Shown in pieces: positions 17,045-25,778 of a DNA stretch of 64,000 nt. This stretch comes from Desulfovibrio porci (GTDB lineage Bacteria > Desulfobacterota > Desulfovibrionia > Desulfovibrionales > Desulfovibrionaceae): NCBI RefSeq assembly GCF_009696265.1, contig NZ_VUMH01000007.1, positions 96,243 to 160,242 of the forward strand. The letters are read 5' to 3'. The notes below the pieces were generated by a model. That model saw nothing but the letters and a program-made list of their open reading frames with translations, was not told the origin of the DNA and searched no databases. The first letter of the stretch is position 1, and the number at the start of each line of letters is the position of its first letter. Position numbers and translations under genes: made by a program.

Positions 17045-17443
17045 ATGGTCAGCAAGAGACCGGATAATCTTCGTAACGCTTTCAGGGCCGCTCCGGCCCG
17101 CAAAGGCTCTGGAATGCCTGCCGTTATTCCCGTGACGGCTTTGCGGCGGCCTGGCAAGACGAGCAGGCCTTCCGCCAGATCGTCTGGGGCTGTCTCGCGG
17201 GCCTGCCCCTGGCCTGCTGGCTGGGTGAAAGCTGGAGCGACCGCGTGCTGCTGGCCTGGTGCTGGTCATCGCCCTGCTGGTGGAACTGCTGAACAGCGCC
17301 ATTGAAAACGTGGTGGACCGCATTTCGCCCGAACCGCATCCTTTGTCCAAAAAAGCCAAGGACATGGGCAGCGCCGCGCAATTTACCGCCCAGATCTGCA
17401 TCCTCGTGGTCTGGGCGCCTATCTGATCGGCCGTCTTTTTTAA
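17045..17443 (+). pseudogene. dgkA: Diacylglycerol kinase (dgkA) pseudogene
   Basis: Reading across frames reconstructs a small DgkA-type membrane kinase: RYSRDGFAAAWQDEQAFRQ, then LACWLGESWSDRVLLA, then LVLVIALLVELLNSAIENVV with the catalytic Glu/Asn and AKDMGSAAQF, and finally LGAYLIGRLF before TAA. Frame changes are needed near 17100, 17256 and 17408. A good ribosome binding site (AGGAGG) and ATG remain at 17045. The enzyme would recycle diacylglycerol to phosphatidate. With at least three breaks, it is very likely inactive unless the sequence is faulty here. Confidence 0.8.
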
Positions 17444-17660
17444 GGAAAGACTGATTAATGATCTTTTTGTCCTTTGTCCGCGTCAGGCGCGCCCCGTGCG
17501 TGCGACGGCCGGGCTTGGATATGTTCCCTCCGCCCCTGAGTTTACCTTTCTTTAGCCGCTACGACGAAGAAAACTGCGGATAAAGACGGCAGGGAATTTT
17601 TGAATCGTGTCCAGAGAAGTGACTGCGCGATCCCTGGCAAAAAACAAAAATCTTCATTAC
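17444..17660. other. Gap after dgkA remnant
   Basis: An ATG at 17458, preceded by AAGGAAAG, opens a 41-codon frame ending at 17583 with no recognisable domain. I do not call it a gene. No clear terminator is visible for the facing ygiQ gene. Confidence 0.3.
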
Positions 17661-19805
17661 TCAGCGCTTCCTGCGCACAGGCTGCTTTTCAGGCCCGTGC
17701 GTGTTCGGCGGCTTACGCCGTGCCTCCGCCGCGTCGGCTACCGGCATGAGAATATGGTGCTGGCGCAGGCGGGCCGCGTCGGTGCGTGCGACCTCAATAT
17801 CCTCGCCCGCTTCATTTTTGCCGCAATAGTACATGGCAGTGGCAATGGTGCCCGGCGTGGGAATGAAACACTGCGTCTGGCGCGGATTCCAGTGGCGCTG
17901 ACGCAACCAGTGGGCCAGCGTGTACATGTCCTCGTCCGTGCAGCCAGGAAAGGCGCTCATCAGATAGGGCACCACGTACTGTTCGCGTCCGGCGGCCCGG
18001 CTCTGACAGACAAAACTGTCCAGAAAAGCCTCGAATACCGTCAGCGGCGGCTTGCGCATCAGGGCCAGCACCGAGGGCGCGCAGTGCTCCGGGGCCACCT
18101 TGAGCTGCCCGCCCGTAAATTCGCCGGTATAGGCGGCCAGGGCCTCGGGATCGCGCAGGGCCAGATCCGCGCGCACGCCGCTGGCCACACGCACCTGCTT
18201 GACCTCAGGCAGGGCCGCCACGGCGCGCAGAAGTTCCACATGTTTGCGTTGCGGGGCCACAAACGCCTTACAGACCGAGGGGAAACAGCAACTGGAGCGG
18301 CGGCAGCGGCTTTTGCGTCCCGTTGCGCCGCCGGATTCCGCCTCAAGTTCTTCTTCCAGAGCGCAGTGGGCCTGCCACATATTGGCCGTGGGGCCGCCCA
18401 CATCGGAAATGGCCACTCCGCCCTTACTCCGTCTGCCGGTAGCCGTTTGTCCCAAAGCGCGGGCCTCGCTCAGAATGGACTCCGACGAGCGCGAACTGAT
18501 GTGCCGCCCCTGGTGCAGGGCCAGGGAACAGAACGAGCAGCCGCCGCCGCAACCCCGGTGGCTGGTGATGCTGGTACGCAGCATTTCCGCCGCCGGGATG
18601 GGTTCCTTGTAGACGGGGTGGGCCTCGCGGCAGAAAGGCAGGCTGTAGAGTTCGTCCATTTCTGTGGTGTTCAGGGGCGCGGCGGGCGGGGCCAGAACCA
18701 GGGCGCGGCCGTCCACGGGCTCAAAGGCCCAGGCGTCGCCCCTGTGTACCTGTTGCTCCAGCGCCTGAGTGAGCCGCAGCAACTGCTCCGGCTCGTCCAG
18801 CATCCGCTGATGCCCGGGCAGCGCGATAAGCGGCGCGTCCGCCAGGGCGGCGGGCAAATGGGCCGGACGGCCTTCAGCGTCCAGCTTGTCCAGCCAGGCC
18901 GTGCCCGGAATGCCGGTCAGGCCGTCCGCGCCCATCCCCTGATCCAGACGGCGGGCGCATTCCAAGATGCCGCGCTCGCCCATGCCCCAGACCAGCAGGT
19001 CGGCCTTGGCGTCCATGAGAATGGGGCGGCGCAGGGCGTCGGTCCAGAAATCGTAGTGGCTGACCCGCCGCAGGGAGGCTTCAATGCCGCCCAGCACCAA
19101 CGGCAGGCCCGGAAATGCCTGGCGCGCCAGATTGGCGTAGACCAGGCAGGCCCGGTTGGGCCGCGCGCCCGCCTTGCCGCCGGGCGTATAAGCGTCGTCG
19201 TGGCGTTTTTTGCGAAAGGCCGTGTAATGGGCCAGCAGGGAATCCAGGGCTCCGGCGCTGACGCCCGCGAACAGGCGGGGTCGGCCCATGACCAGCAGAT
19301 CGTCGGGTTTGTCCCAGCGGGGCTGGGCCACCAGACCGGTGCGGAAGCCGTGGTGAATCAGCCAGCGCGCCAACAGCACGCAGCCAAACGAGGGATGGTC
19401 CACATAGGCGTCGCCGGTGATCAGCAGCACGTCCAGAGTATCCCAGCCCAGAGCCAGCATTTCCTCACGGGACATGGGCAGAAAACGCGGCTGGGCCGGA
19501 AAGGATGAAGCGCTTGGGGAAGTTGGAGCTCCCGGCAGGGCCGTCGTTTCCCGTATCGCCATGGAAACATCGGGGAATCGGGGCATGCGGGGCCGTGCCG
19601 CCGCGGAGTCGGCCGCCGGGGCCTGACGACGTGGGCGTTGCCGCCCGCGCGAACGCACGGGGCGTTTTTCTTCCGCTGAAGATAGCGGCGCGCCGGACGT
19701 TTCCGACCGGCGCGATGAAGCCGCGCCCGCCTCTTCCCGCTCCGGCACCGTTGCAGGACGCCAGGGGACGGGAAAAGGCGGGGCCTTATGTTTGTCAGCG
19801 GCCAT
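17661..19805 (-). CDS. ygiQ: YgiQ-family radical SAM protein
   Basis: The protein matches the YgiQ family: FLPMSREEMLALGWD, then the conserved TGDAYVDHPSFG, the GGIEASLRR segment, and a radical SAM motif CGGGCSFCSLALHQGR with CxxxCxxC near residue 418, followed by SDVGGPTANM. Its reaction is unknown. The N-terminus carries about 100 extra Arg/Ala/Pro-rich residues ahead of the usual YgiQ start; no start has a good ribosome binding site, so the true ATG may be 19805, 19586 or 19562. The first option overlaps the end of the EF-hand gene by 11 bases, suggesting one transcript. Confidence 0.88.
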   Translation of the reverse strand: MAADKHKAPPFPVPWRPATVPEREEAGAASSRRSETSGAPLSSAEEKRPVRSRGRQRPRRQAPAADSAAARPRMPRFPDVSMAIRETTALPGAPTSPSASSFPAQPRFLPMSREEMLALGWDTLDVLLITGDAYVDHPSFGCVLLARWLIHHGFRTGLVAQPRWDKPDDLLVMGRPRLFAGVSAGALDSLLAHYTAFRKKRHDDAYTPGGKAGARPNRACLVYANLARQAFPGLPLVLGGIEASLRRVSHYDFWTDALRRPILMDAKADLLVWGMGERGILECARRLDQGMGADGLTGIPGTAWLDKLDAEGRPAHLPAALADAPLIALPGHQRMLDEPEQLLRLTQALEQQVHRGDAWAFEPVDGRALVLAPPAAPLNTTEMDELYSLPFCREAHPVYKEPIPAAEMLRTSITSHRGCGGGCSFCSLALHQGRHISSRSSESILSEARALGQTATGRRSKGGVAISDVGGPTANMWQAHCALEEELEAESGGATGRKSRCRRSSCCFPSVCKAFVAPQRKHVELLRAVAALPEVKQVRVASGVRADLALRDPEALAAYTGEFTGGQLKVAPEHCAPSVLALMRKPPLTVFEAFLDSFVCQSRAAGREQYVVPYLMSAFPGCTDEDMYTLAHWLRQRHWNPRQTQCFIPTPGTIATAMYYCGKNEAGEDIEVARTDAARLRQHHILMPVADAAEARRKPPNTHGPEKQPVRRKR

Positions 19806-20226
19806 TGGGCGGCGTAACCAGAGGCATGTCCGCACTGCCCGGCGGCGGAATCATGGGATCGCCGGGCATATTGTTCATGGGAGCGCCCATCTTGGGCGGC
19901 ATGCCGCCCATGCCGGGCTTCATGCCCGCCGCGTGTCCCTTGAGGAATTCATCCCATTCCACGCGTTCGATGGCGCCGTCGCCGTTTTTGTCAATGACCA
20001 CAAAGGCGCTTTCTTTCATATTGGGGAATGCGGCCTGGAATTCCTCCAGAACCACCTTGCCGTCCTTGTTTGTGTCCATTTCTTCGAATTTGTCCCTGGG
20101 GGCGGCCTTGGCCGGATCGTCGGCCGCCCGCGTCAGAGTCGGCAGGGCCAGCAGACCCGCCAGCGCCAACAGGGCGAACATCTGCCAGAAAACCGGCTGA
20201 GCTGAAAAACGCAGTACTCGCGTCAT
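19795..20226 (-). CDS. Exported EF-hand protein with Met/Pro-rich tail
   Basis: The 143-residue product has a signal peptide ending near LTRAADD. Two EF-hand calcium loops follow: DTNKDGKVVLEEF and DKNGDGAIERVEW, each with Asp/Asn at the usual positions and Glu at position 12 of the first. The tail from about residue 100 is rich in Met, Pro and Gly (MKPGMGGMPPKMG), which is unusual and could bind soft metals. GGAG lies before the ATG. It is probably cotranscribed with ygiQ. The role is unknown; calcium or copper sensing are guesses. Confidence 0.82.
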   Translation of the reverse strand: MTRVLRFSAQPVFWQMFALLALAGLLALPTLTRAADDPAKAAPRDKFEEMDTNKDGKVVLEEFQAAFPNMKESAFVVIDKNGDGAIERVEWDEFLKGHAAGMKPGMGGMPPKMGAPMNNMPGDPMIPPPGSADMPLVTPPNGR

Positions 20227-20367
20227 AGTTTACTCCTTGGTATGGAATCCTCCGTCGGCACGTCACGCGCGACCAGAGTGCCCGTCGGCTCCTCGCCGCC
20301 GGGAAGAAGAGTATCAATCAATCCGCCGCCCCTGTCCAGTCTCGCGGCAACCGGGGCGGAGTGGAGG

Positions 20368-20787
20368 CTATAAAAAGTTTTCCCCCTGCTGTTCTATGCG
20401 GTCGATACAGAGAGTCAGGTTGTCGGGTTCACCCTTTTTATGATTGTCGGGATAGAGCAGAGCGGACATATAAAAGACTGAATTGAAGCCCAGCGCATTG
20501 CGGGCGTTGCCTGAAAAGTGCTCCAGGGCCAAGGTCAGCTTGAAGCGCAGTTCGCCGGGCAGTTGGGCCAGCAGAGGCTTGGCGTCCGTGCAGAGCGCAG
20601 CCAGCATTTCGGCTTTTTCGCGCATTTTGGCGTTGTGGCCGGGCGTGTCCCCGGCTTCCAGCAGCCGCAGGCCTTCGGCCTCCACGGCCATGATCCGGTC
20701 ATGGCGCTCTCTGAGCCATTGAATAACCCGGGAGAGGGCCTCTGCTGTATTTGGGGTGGTATTTTGGGCGGTATTTTGATTGGACAT
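20368..20787 (-). CDS. Hypothetical soluble helical protein
   Basis: I do not recognise a family for this 139-residue protein. It begins with a Gln/Asn/Thr-rich tail, then looks all-helical, with no signal peptide or membrane segment. AAGGAGG gives a strong ribosome binding site at the ATG. A terminator for the upstream ligase gene lies between the two, so this gene probably has its own promoter near 20790-20810 or is read by leakage. Confidence 0.7.
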   Translation of the reverse strand: MSNQNTAQNTTPNTAEALSRVIQWLRERHDRIMAVEAEGLRLLEAGDTPGHNAKMREKAEMLAALCTDAKPLLAQLPGELRFKLTLALEHFSGNARNALGFNSVFYMSALLYPDNHKKGEPDNLTLCIDRIEQQGENFL

Positions 20788-20810
20788 GCAGTCCTCCTTG
20801 CTGGGGTAGA

Positions 20811-20836
20811 CAAAAGCCCGGCCAAAAGGCCGGGCT
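20811..20836 (-). terminator. Terminator of the PaaK-type ligase gene
   Basis: AGCCCGGCC (20815-20823) pairs with GGCCGGGCT (20828-20836); on the minus strand the stem is followed by TTTTG. Confidence 0.85.
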
Positions 20837-20849
20837 GTATGGTAAGAGA

Positions 20850-22115
20850 TTAATCCCAGTGGCGTTTATCTTCGATGGGTCTGATCTGCGGCGGCAGACT
20901 GCCCGGAGCCAGAATGCGCAACTCGGGACGAAGCTTGATCTTTTCGCGGAACTGGTGCAGCAACTCCTCTTCACGTTTGAAGCCGCTGGTTTCGATGAAG
21001 AGGGTCATTTCGTCGATGCCGCCGGGGTTGGTGACTTCGATCTGCCAGCGTTTGATCTCTTCAAAGCGGCTCATGACCTGCTCCACCTGATGCGGATAGA
21101 CGAACATGCCCATGATGCGGGCGGTGGTGTCCACACGGCCCACGATGCTGCCAAGGCGCGGGCTGGTGCGGCCGCAGGCGCAGGGACTGCGGTCGATGTA
21201 GGAGAGGTCGCCCGTGGCCAGGCGGATCAGCGGATAGGTCTTGTTGAAGGCCGTGACCACGATTTCGCCCACTTCGCCGTCCTTCAGCGGAATGCCCGTA
21301 TCCGGATGGCAGATTTCCACATAGCAGCGGTTGGCGATGTGCAGGCCGGTCTTGTGGAAGCATTCGTAGCCGATGCAGCCCACGTCCGCCGTGCCGTAGC
21401 CCTGACGCATGATCAGGTCGTACTTTTTTTCCATCTGGGAGCGCATTTTTTCCGAGAGGCGTTCGCCGGTGACAAAGGCCACTTCCAGGAAAAGGTCCTT
21501 GCGCAGGTTGAGGCCTTTTTCCTCGGCCTTCTGGGCGAGGTGCATGAGGAAACTGGGCGTGCCCACATAGCCGGAAACGCGCAGCTTCTGCATGATGTCC
21601 AGCTGGGTGGCCGCGTCGGACGGGCCGGCCGGGATCACCGCGCAGCCCAGATTGCGCAGGGGTTCTTCAAACATCAGACCCGCGGGCGTAAGCTGGTAGT
21701 TGAAGGTGTTCTGCACCGCGTCGCCGGGGCGGAAGCCCACGGAATAAAAGGCCTCGGTGTATCCCCAGTAGTCCTCGCCGCGGTCTTCGGGATCAAAAAT
21801 GGGGCCGGGCGAAAGAAAGATGCGCTTGAGTTCGCCGATGTCCTTGGTCAGCAGCCCGCCCAGGCGCGGCCCCATGGATTGCAGGAAGATCAGTTCCTTC
21901 TTTTTCAGAATGGGGATGTGCTTGATGTCCGAGAGGGTCTTGAACTTCTCCACATTGAACTGCGCGCGGTCGAAGCGTTTTTTGACGTCTTCGGAATAGC
22001 GGTAGGCGTAGGAGAGCAGATCCTTGAGCTGGATCAGGCAGTATTGGCGTCGTTCGCTTTCGTCAAGCACTTCGCGGCGGCTATAGATGCCTTCGGTACG
22101 GTCTTTGCGGGTCAT
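20850..22115 (-). CDS. Phenylacetate-CoA ligase (PaaK) family AMP-forming ligase
   Basis: The 421-residue protein belongs to the adenylate-forming PaaK family. Visible features include the YWGYTEAFYSVGF and GTPSFLMHLA segments, the adenylation motif GYGTADVGCIGYEC, the TGDLSYI motif with the ribose-binding Asp, and the C-terminal domain GRVDTTARIMGMFVYPHQVE. The CACGRTSPR Cys pair is typical of PaaK. Desulfovibrio genomes often hold isolated copies; the acid substrate is unknown (aryl acids such as phenylacetate or indoleacetate are typical). The start at 22115 (MTRKD) has a weak AAGG; one further upstream has none. Confidence 0.87.
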   Translation of the reverse strand: MTRKDRTEGIYSRREVLDESERRQYCLIQLKDLLSYAYRYSEDVKKRFDRAQFNVEKFKTLSDIKHIPILKKKELIFLQSMGPRLGGLLTKDIGELKRIFLSPGPIFDPEDRGEDYWGYTEAFYSVGFRPGDAVQNTFNYQLTPAGLMFEEPLRNLGCAVIPAGPSDAATQLDIMQKLRVSGYVGTPSFLMHLAQKAEEKGLNLRKDLFLEVAFVTGERLSEKMRSQMEKKYDLIMRQGYGTADVGCIGYECFHKTGLHIANRCYVEICHPDTGIPLKDGEVGEIVVTAFNKTYPLIRLATGDLSYIDRSPCACGRTSPRLGSIVGRVDTTARIMGMFVYPHQVEQVMSRFEEIKRWQIEVTNPGGIDEMTLFIETSGFKREEELLHQFREKIKLRPELRILAPGSLPPQIRPIEDKRHWD

Positions 22116-22222
22116 GGACGTTCGCCTTGTAATATTGATGGGAGGCCCCATATGTAAGCAATGATCTGTATGATTGCAAGCATTTTTTTATTTATTATTG
22201 TATTTCAATAGGTTATAAAGGG

Positions 22223-23596
22223 CTATGGTGCGGCTGCCGATGCTGCGGCCTGATCAATGCCTGCCTGCCTGGCTTTTTCCTGGTCCACGGCGCGCTGCTT
22301 CAGGCTGTCGTAGACCGGCGGCGACTCCAGACAGTTGGCGGTCAGGGCCGCCAGGTAGCCCGTGACGATAATGGCCGGTGCATTGTGCAGCGAACCGGTC
22401 ATTTCCACCAGCAGGGCCGCGCCGGTGAGCGGCGCGCGCACTGTGGAGGCGAACAGCCCGGCCATGCACAGGATGAGCAGGGTGGCGGTCTGGTCCGGGC
22501 CGATACAGTCCAGAGAGAGCAGGGCCGAAGCCGCGCAGCCGCCGGCCAGCGCGCCGCCGAGCAGCATGGGCATGAGCAGGCCCCCGGCCACGCCGGAGGC
22601 AAAGCTTACGCAGGAAAACAGAATTTTCACTGCCAGCAGCAACAAGAGCGCGCCCAGCGGCAAGGCCGGATTTTCCAGATCCAGCGCGCTTACGCCGAAC
22701 CCCACCAGCACCTGCGGGTAGCAGTAGAGCAGCAGGCCGCTGATCAGAAAGGGGGCCAGCACCCGGACTGGCTGGGGCATCAGGGGGCTGCGGTCGGCCC
22801 AATGGGTCAGGCGGATCAGTACGGCGTTGTAGACCGCGCCCAGCATGCCCGCCATGCCGCCCAGCAGGGGCACGATCCACCATTGCAGCAGCGAGAGCGT
22901 GTCCGTGTTCTGAAAGGGAAAGACCCTGCCGAAACCGAAAAGGACCTCAATCACAAACCAGGCTGAGGCGGCGGCCAGCGCGGTGAACAGCAGCATGGGG
23001 CCGCTGATCACGGTTTTCATTTCTTCAAAGGCGAAGCAGAGCCCGGCCGCCGGAGCGCCGAAGGCCGCCGTGAGCCCGGCCACGCTGCCGCCGATGAGAT
23101 AGCGCGGCATGGTCTGGGCCTTGTCGTCATGCCAGATGCGGCCCACGCCGCAGCCCACGGCCGCGCCCATCTGAATGCAGGGACCCTCGCGGCCCACGGA
23201 AAGCCCGCCGGTGAGGGAGATCAGGGTGCCCGCGAATTTTGCCCAGATGACCGTGACCCAGCGCATGGGCAGATGCCCGGCCACAGTGAGCTCCACCTGG
23301 GGGATGCCGCTGCCGCTGATCAGCGGTTCGTGCCGCAGCAACTGCCAGGCCAGAAGGCCCAGAAGAATCAGCGCGATGAAAATGCTTGCGCCCACCAGCG
23401 GATCGGACAGGCTGTGGCCGTGCAGATAATCCACCACCGCCGCGTTGATCAGAGTGTAGGCCTGGCGGAACAGGCCGATCACCGCGCCGGTGATGCCGCC
23501 CGTGACCAGAGCCTGCAGCATGAGCCGCCACACGCCTAGGGCGCGCAGGGCCTGCATTTCACGTAAAATTGGAGGGACGGAAGCGCGGAACGGCAC
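22223..23596 (-). CDS. ClC family chloride/proton antiporter
   Basis: The 457-residue membrane protein shows the ClC selectivity motifs: GSGIPQVE near residue 97, GREGP near 136 with the gating Glu, and a later GGLLMPMLLGG segment. The FAFEEM segment near residue 191 retains the internal proton Glu of exchangers, so a 2 Cl-/1 H+ antiporter is more likely than a channel. Fluoride-type variants (CLC-F) usually lack GSGIP, which argues against fluoride. The start is GTG at 23594-23596, 5 bases after AAGGAG; earlier codons are not preceded by a site. Confidence 0.9.
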   Translation of the reverse strand: MPFRASVPPILREMQALRALGVWRLMLQALVTGGITGAVIGLFRQAYTLINAAVVDYLHGHSLSDPLVGASIFIALILLGLLAWQLLRHEPLISGSGIPQVELTVAGHLPMRWVTVIWAKFAGTLISLTGGLSVGREGPCIQMGAAVGCGVGRIWHDDKAQTMPRYLIGGSVAGLTAAFGAPAAGLCFAFEEMKTVISGPMLLFTALAAASAWFVIEVLFGFGRVFPFQNTDTLSLLQWWIVPLLGGMAGMLGAVYNAVLIRLTHWADRSPLMPQPVRVLAPFLISGLLLYCYPQVLVGFGVSALDLENPALPLGALLLLLAVKILFSCVSFASGVAGGLLMPMLLGGALAGGCAASALLSLDCIGPDQTATLLILCMAGLFASTVRAPLTGAALLVEMTGSLHNAPAIIVTGYLAALTANCLESPPVYDSLKQRAVDQEKARQAGIDQAAASAAAP

Positions 23597-23730
23597 ATGA
23601 ACTCCTTGACGGGGCTGCAAACAGCGCGAGTATGGCCGGAAGATGCGCAAGATTCAAGTTTTCGGGGGGAATTTTCCAAAAAAATACTTGCCAAAGCCCT
23701 GCCAAGCGGGTAGAAAACTTCCTCACACGG

Positions 23731-23806
23731 GCCGAGGTAGCTCAGTTGGTAGAGCAGGGGACTGAAAATCCCCGTGTCGGCAGTTCAATTCTGTCCCTCG
23801 GCACCA
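23731..23806 (+). tRNA. tRNA-Phe (GAA)
   Basis: A complete cloverleaf is present: acceptor GCCGAGG/CCTCGGC, D stem GCTC/GAGC, anticodon stem GGGGA/TCCCC with loop CTGAAAA (anticodon GAA), T stem GGCAG/CTGTC with TTCAATT, and encoded CCA. Its 3' part is duplicated at 37060-37088, which marks it as an integration target. Confidence 0.98.
23765..23793 (+). repeat. attL-like site inside tRNA-Phe
   Basis: These 29 bases, running from the 3' half of the anticodon loop into the T arm, recur in the same orientation at 37060-37088 with two mismatches. Integrases commonly target exactly this part of tRNA genes. Confidence 0.75.
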
Positions 23807-23817
23807 TATATTTCAAC

Positions 23818-23850
23818 AAGCCCTTACGCCTAAAATCGTAAGGGCTTTGC
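23818..23850 (+). terminator. Terminator of tRNA-Phe
   Basis: AAGCCCTTACG (23818-23828) pairs with CGTAAGGGCTT (23837-23847), followed by a T-rich TTTGCTTGT. Confidence 0.85.
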
Positions 23851-23992
23851 TTGTATGGAGGCCCCGCTTGGCGAGGGGTCTCCACCAATCAAAGCCCCTG
23901 CCATGGCAAGAGCTTTGAAGACATCATCTTTTTCTTCATAATATATCGATAACATTTGTAGAATTACAGGATCTGCTGTTCTGTGTTTCCGG

Positions 23993-24829
23993 CTATTCCT
24001 TCAAGACAAAGAGCATGGGAATGAGCACCACGCAGGGAACAGGTTTGCCGTCGATACGGGCGGGCGCAAAAGTGGACGCCTGTATGCAGGCCAGCGCCGC
24101 CGCGCCGAAGTCCGTATGGTCGGCCCGTATCACGCGGGCGCGCAACAGTCTGCCTTCCCCATCCAGAGAGGCCTCCACCACGGCCTTGCCTTCCTGGTTG
24201 CGCCGTTGCGCCGCGCGCGGGTAGCGCAACGGCGCCTGTCGCAGGAAGCGGGGGCCGCCGTCGGCATTCCAGGCCATAACCTGCGGCTGTGGCGTGCCCT
24301 CCGCCTGCGCCGCGCCGGGCGTGCTTGTTCCAAGGCCGCCTTGTTCCTCCGCCGCTTGCTGTTTCGCCACGCTTTTTGCAGGCCGCTGTCCGGAGGTTTT
24401 CACGGGCGGCGCAACGGCTTCTTTTTCAGATTTTTTATGGCGGGGTGTTACGGCGACTTCGTTTTTTTTGATCTGTTCCCGGCGTTGCACGGTCCGTCGG
24501 ACCGGCACAGCCTGTTCCGGTTCCTGTGCCGCGACGGCGGAAGATTTTTCGTCGGCGGGCGTTGCCTCTGCGGGCGGCTCCGGCAACGGCGGGCCAGCTC
24601 GGCCCGGCGCATCCGCCATATCTGTATTCGCGGCGGGGCCTGTTCCTGCGGGAGCCCAGCTGACCGTCAATATGCCGCCGGACTGTACCGGCAGATAGCC
24701 TGGCAGGACCAGGGCCGCCGCCAGCAGAACGGCGGCCAGCGCCCCATGCAGCAGAAACGAAAGTCCCACCGCCCTGGACGCTGAAAATTCCCTCCGTTTC
24801 GCCGGGGGAAGCGGGTCAAGGGGCAGCAA
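23993..24829 (-). CDS. TonB family energy transducer
   Basis: The likely start is TTG at 24827-24829, 6 bases after GGGAGG, giving 278 residues that begin MLPLDPLPPAKRRE; longer frames run inside the binding-protein gene. A single membrane anchor (about residues 19-45, LSFLLHGALAAVLLAAALVL) is followed by a Pro/Lys/Glu-rich periplasmic spacer and a C-terminal TonB domain (APLRYPRAAQRRNQEGKAVV to VLIPMLFVLKE). It would energise the island's own outer membrane receptor. It overlaps the preceding gene by 14 bases. No exbB/exbD lie here, so it must borrow a distant ExbBD pair. Confidence 0.87.
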   Translation of the reverse strand: MLPLDPLPPAKRREFSASRAVGLSFLLHGALAAVLLAAALVLPGYLPVQSGGILTVSWAPAGTGPAANTDMADAPGRAGPPLPEPPAEATPADEKSSAVAAQEPEQAVPVRRTVQRREQIKKNEVAVTPRHKKSEKEAVAPPVKTSGQRPAKSVAKQQAAEEQGGLGTSTPGAAQAEGTPQPQVMAWNADGGPRFLRQAPLRYPRAAQRRNQEGKAVVEASLDGEGRLLRARVIRADHTDFGAAALACIQASTFAPARIDGKPVPCVVLIPMLFVLKE

Positions 24830-25778
24830 GAGCGCCTCCCGCGCCGTCGCCCTGAAACAGATGCAGATACTCGTTATGCAGGGCTTGGGCATCGGCCTTG
24901 TCCGCCGCTTCGGGGTAGAACGCCGCCACCAGCGCCGCCATCCCCACCACCCAGCGCGGGCCGCCCAGAATGTCGGATGAAAAAGCGTAAACCCGGCCCT
25001 TCCGGGCGGCGGGCAAATCCTTCCAGCCGGGAAGGGCGAGCAGTTCCCCACGCGCTTTTTCCAGTTGCGCAAGACCCTTTGCTGTATCCAGCGAGGAAAG
25101 GGCGACGCTTTTGATCACCACGTCGGGATTCCGCTCCACCACCCACTCCATGCTGACCGGCGACGAGGCCGACCGTAATTCCGCCGCCAAATTCCGTCCT
25201 CCGGCCTTCAAGGTCAGCGCAAAAAGGGCCGAACCCGGTCCAGCCAGCCGGTCCGGCGCAAAGTGTTCAGCCAGCACCGTGGGCCGCGCCGCGTCTTCGG
25301 GAATGGCGGCCCGCAGGCGCGCTTCCGTTTGCCGGGTCCATCGCAAATAGGCCTCGCCTCTGACGACGGCGTCTTCCCCCAGCAGTCCGGCCAGAATACG
25401 CACCCCCGCCGCCAGGTTTTCCGGCAGATGCATGTCCAGACGCAGAACGCGGATGCCGAACGGTGCCAAACGACGCTCCAGTTCCGGGCCGGGATAGCCT
25501 TTCCAGGCCACCAGCACGTCCGGGGCCAGGGCCGCGATGGTTTCAAGATTGGGCGCAAAGCCCTTGCCCACGCCGGGGATGCCCGCAGCTTCCGGCAAAA
25601 GCGCGTTCCGTCCGGCGGCATGTTGGGCAACGCCCACCACCTGGGGCATGCCGCCGAGAAGCCGGACCACCTCCAGCGCGTCCACAGGCAGAACCACAAG
25701 ACGTGCCGCCGCCTGAACCTGTGGCGCGCAGAGCAGCAGCCACAGACAACAGTACAAGAGTATCTTTGGCGGCATCAT
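24816..25778 (-). CDS. ABC transporter periplasmic binding protein (BtuF/FepB/HmuT class)
   Basis: The 320-residue protein has a signal peptide (LLYCCLWLLLCAPQVQAAA) and the class III metal-chelate binding layout: LPVDALEVVRLLGG, then GIPGVGKGFAPNLETIAALAPDVLVAW, and a second lobe with NPDVVIKS and VYAFSSDILGGPRW. This class binds siderophores, heme or cobalamin; the ligand cannot be told from the sequence. The start codon overlaps the ChlD-like stop (ATGATG containing TGA), so translation is coupled. It should hand its ligand to the permease/ATPase pair at the head of the operon. Confidence 0.87.
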   Translation of the reverse strand: MMPPKILLYCCLWLLLCAPQVQAAARLVVLPVDALEVVRLLGGMPQVVGVAQHAAGRNALLPEAAGIPGVGKGFAPNLETIAALAPDVLVAWKGYPGPELERRLAPFGIRVLRLDMHLPENLAAGVRILAGLLGEDAVVRGEAYLRWTRQTEARLRAAIPEDAARPTVLAEHFAPDRLAGPGSALFALTLKAGGRNLAAELRSASSPVSMEWVVERNPDVVIKSVALSSLDTAKGLAQLEKARGELLALPGWKDLPAARKGRVYAFSSDILGGPRWVVGMAALVAAFYPEAADKADAQALHNEYLHLFQGDGAGGALAAP

